22,347 bases of DNA from an uncultured Spirochaetales bacterium (lineage in GTDB: Bacteria > Spirochaetota > Spirochaetia > Sphaerochaetales > Sphaerochaetaceae): contig CAKQJZ010000030.1 in NCBI GenBank assembly GCA_934247875.1, forward strand, positions 1-22,347. Reading direction: 5' to 3'. The notes under the pieces are model-generated. The model saw nothing but the letters and a program-made list of their open reading frames with translations, had not been told where the DNA came from and searched no databases. Made by a program: the position numbers and the translations under genes. Below are positions 22,101 to 22,347 of this stretch, piece by piece. How positions within the stretch are numbered: position 1 is the first letter of the stretch; every line of letters starts with the position of its first letter.

Positions 22101-22144
22101 AAGGTATTACAAAGCATAAGCCGCGTAATACCTTTTCTTTTTTC
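22101..22144 (+). terminator. Intrinsic terminator of pta
   Basis: AAGGTATTAC (22101-22110) and GTAATACCTT (22125-22134) form a perfect 10-bp stem with a 14-nt loop, followed by TTTCTTTTTT. It starts 19 nt after the pta stop. Confidence 0.9.
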
Positions 22145-22180
22145 GTCAAAACCTCTTCGTTAGTTTTTATCTCTATTTCT

Positions 22181-22270
22181 ATTCTAGTCGATAAAAATGA
22201 TATTTACACACTTTTTCATTCTATATCCAAAACAATAATTAGCTGTTTTTATTCTACGCATAGAATAAAA
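22181..22270. repeat. AT-rich region with long palindrome and repeated ATTCTA
   Basis: The gap after pta (22082-22347, 266 bp) holds no recognisable gene. It contains a perfect inverted repeat, TTTTATTCTA (22247-22256) and TAGAATAAAA (22261-22270), around CGCA. The hexamer ATTCTA recurs at 22181, 22218 and 22251; the first copy is followed by AGTCGATAAAA, resembling a diverged copy of the palindrome. It may be an operator array for a gene beyond the window. Confidence 0.5.
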
Positions 22271-22347
22271 TATATAACTCTTGATCTGCAAACGGGGATG
22301 AAAAACAGCATTTCAGTGCATGAATCAAGGTTTTTGATCCCTATAAC

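Overview
This is bacterial chromosomal DNA of low to moderate GC with dense genes, short gaps, overlapping operon genes, Shine-Dalgarno (SD) sites of the AGGAG type and several TTG starts. The gene families (long serine acetyltransferase, BioY, Pta, OYE-type Fe-S flavoenzyme, MtaB) suggest a host-associated anaerobe. My best guess is Spirochaetota, with Bacillota as the main alternative. That placement rests on general impression, since no rRNA or other marker is present.

Left end (1-2043) is accessory and partly decayed. It holds the 5' end of an AAA_14/DUF4143-type ATPase with paired palindromes upstream, then an AlbA_2/Schlafen-like ATP-binding regulator split by one in-frame TAG, then about 250 bp with a possible small coupled ORF. 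A TetR-type regulator follows (2044-2616).

The housekeeping operon (minus strand, 5856 to 2702) is rplU-rpmA-obgE-nadD-yqeK-rsfS: two ribosomal proteins, the ribosome-associated GTPase Obg, NaMN adenylyltransferase, an HD phosphohydrolase and the ribosome silencing factor. It ends in a clear intrinsic terminator. A second TetR regulator, with a dyad in its own promoter, starts divergently and overlaps a small helical protein of unknown function. A class-C-type serine hydrolase, argS and birA follow on the minus strand, with a perfect hairpin between argS and the hydrolase.

The catabolic-looking cluster (11455-16715, minus) comprises a LacI-family regulator, an old-yellow-enzyme flavoprotein with a C-terminal four-Cys site but no NAD(P)H-binding half, a short-chain dehydrogenase and a fumarate-reductase-like FAD protein. 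The three enzymes are tightly packed, preceded by a LacI-type operator and followed by a terminator. They look like a redox pathway for an unsaturated or hydroxy/keto substrate. This is the most interesting accessory module; its substrate cannot be read from sequence.

Right end (16890-22347): an orphan 180-aa protein, the biotin transporter subunit bioY, a serine acetyltransferase convergent with mtaB (its terminator lies inside mtaB), a tyrA-type prephenate dehydrogenase coupled to mtaB, and pta with a strong terminator. The last 200 bp hold AT-rich palindromes and no visible gene. No tRNA, rRNA, CRISPR array or intact insertion sequence was seen.
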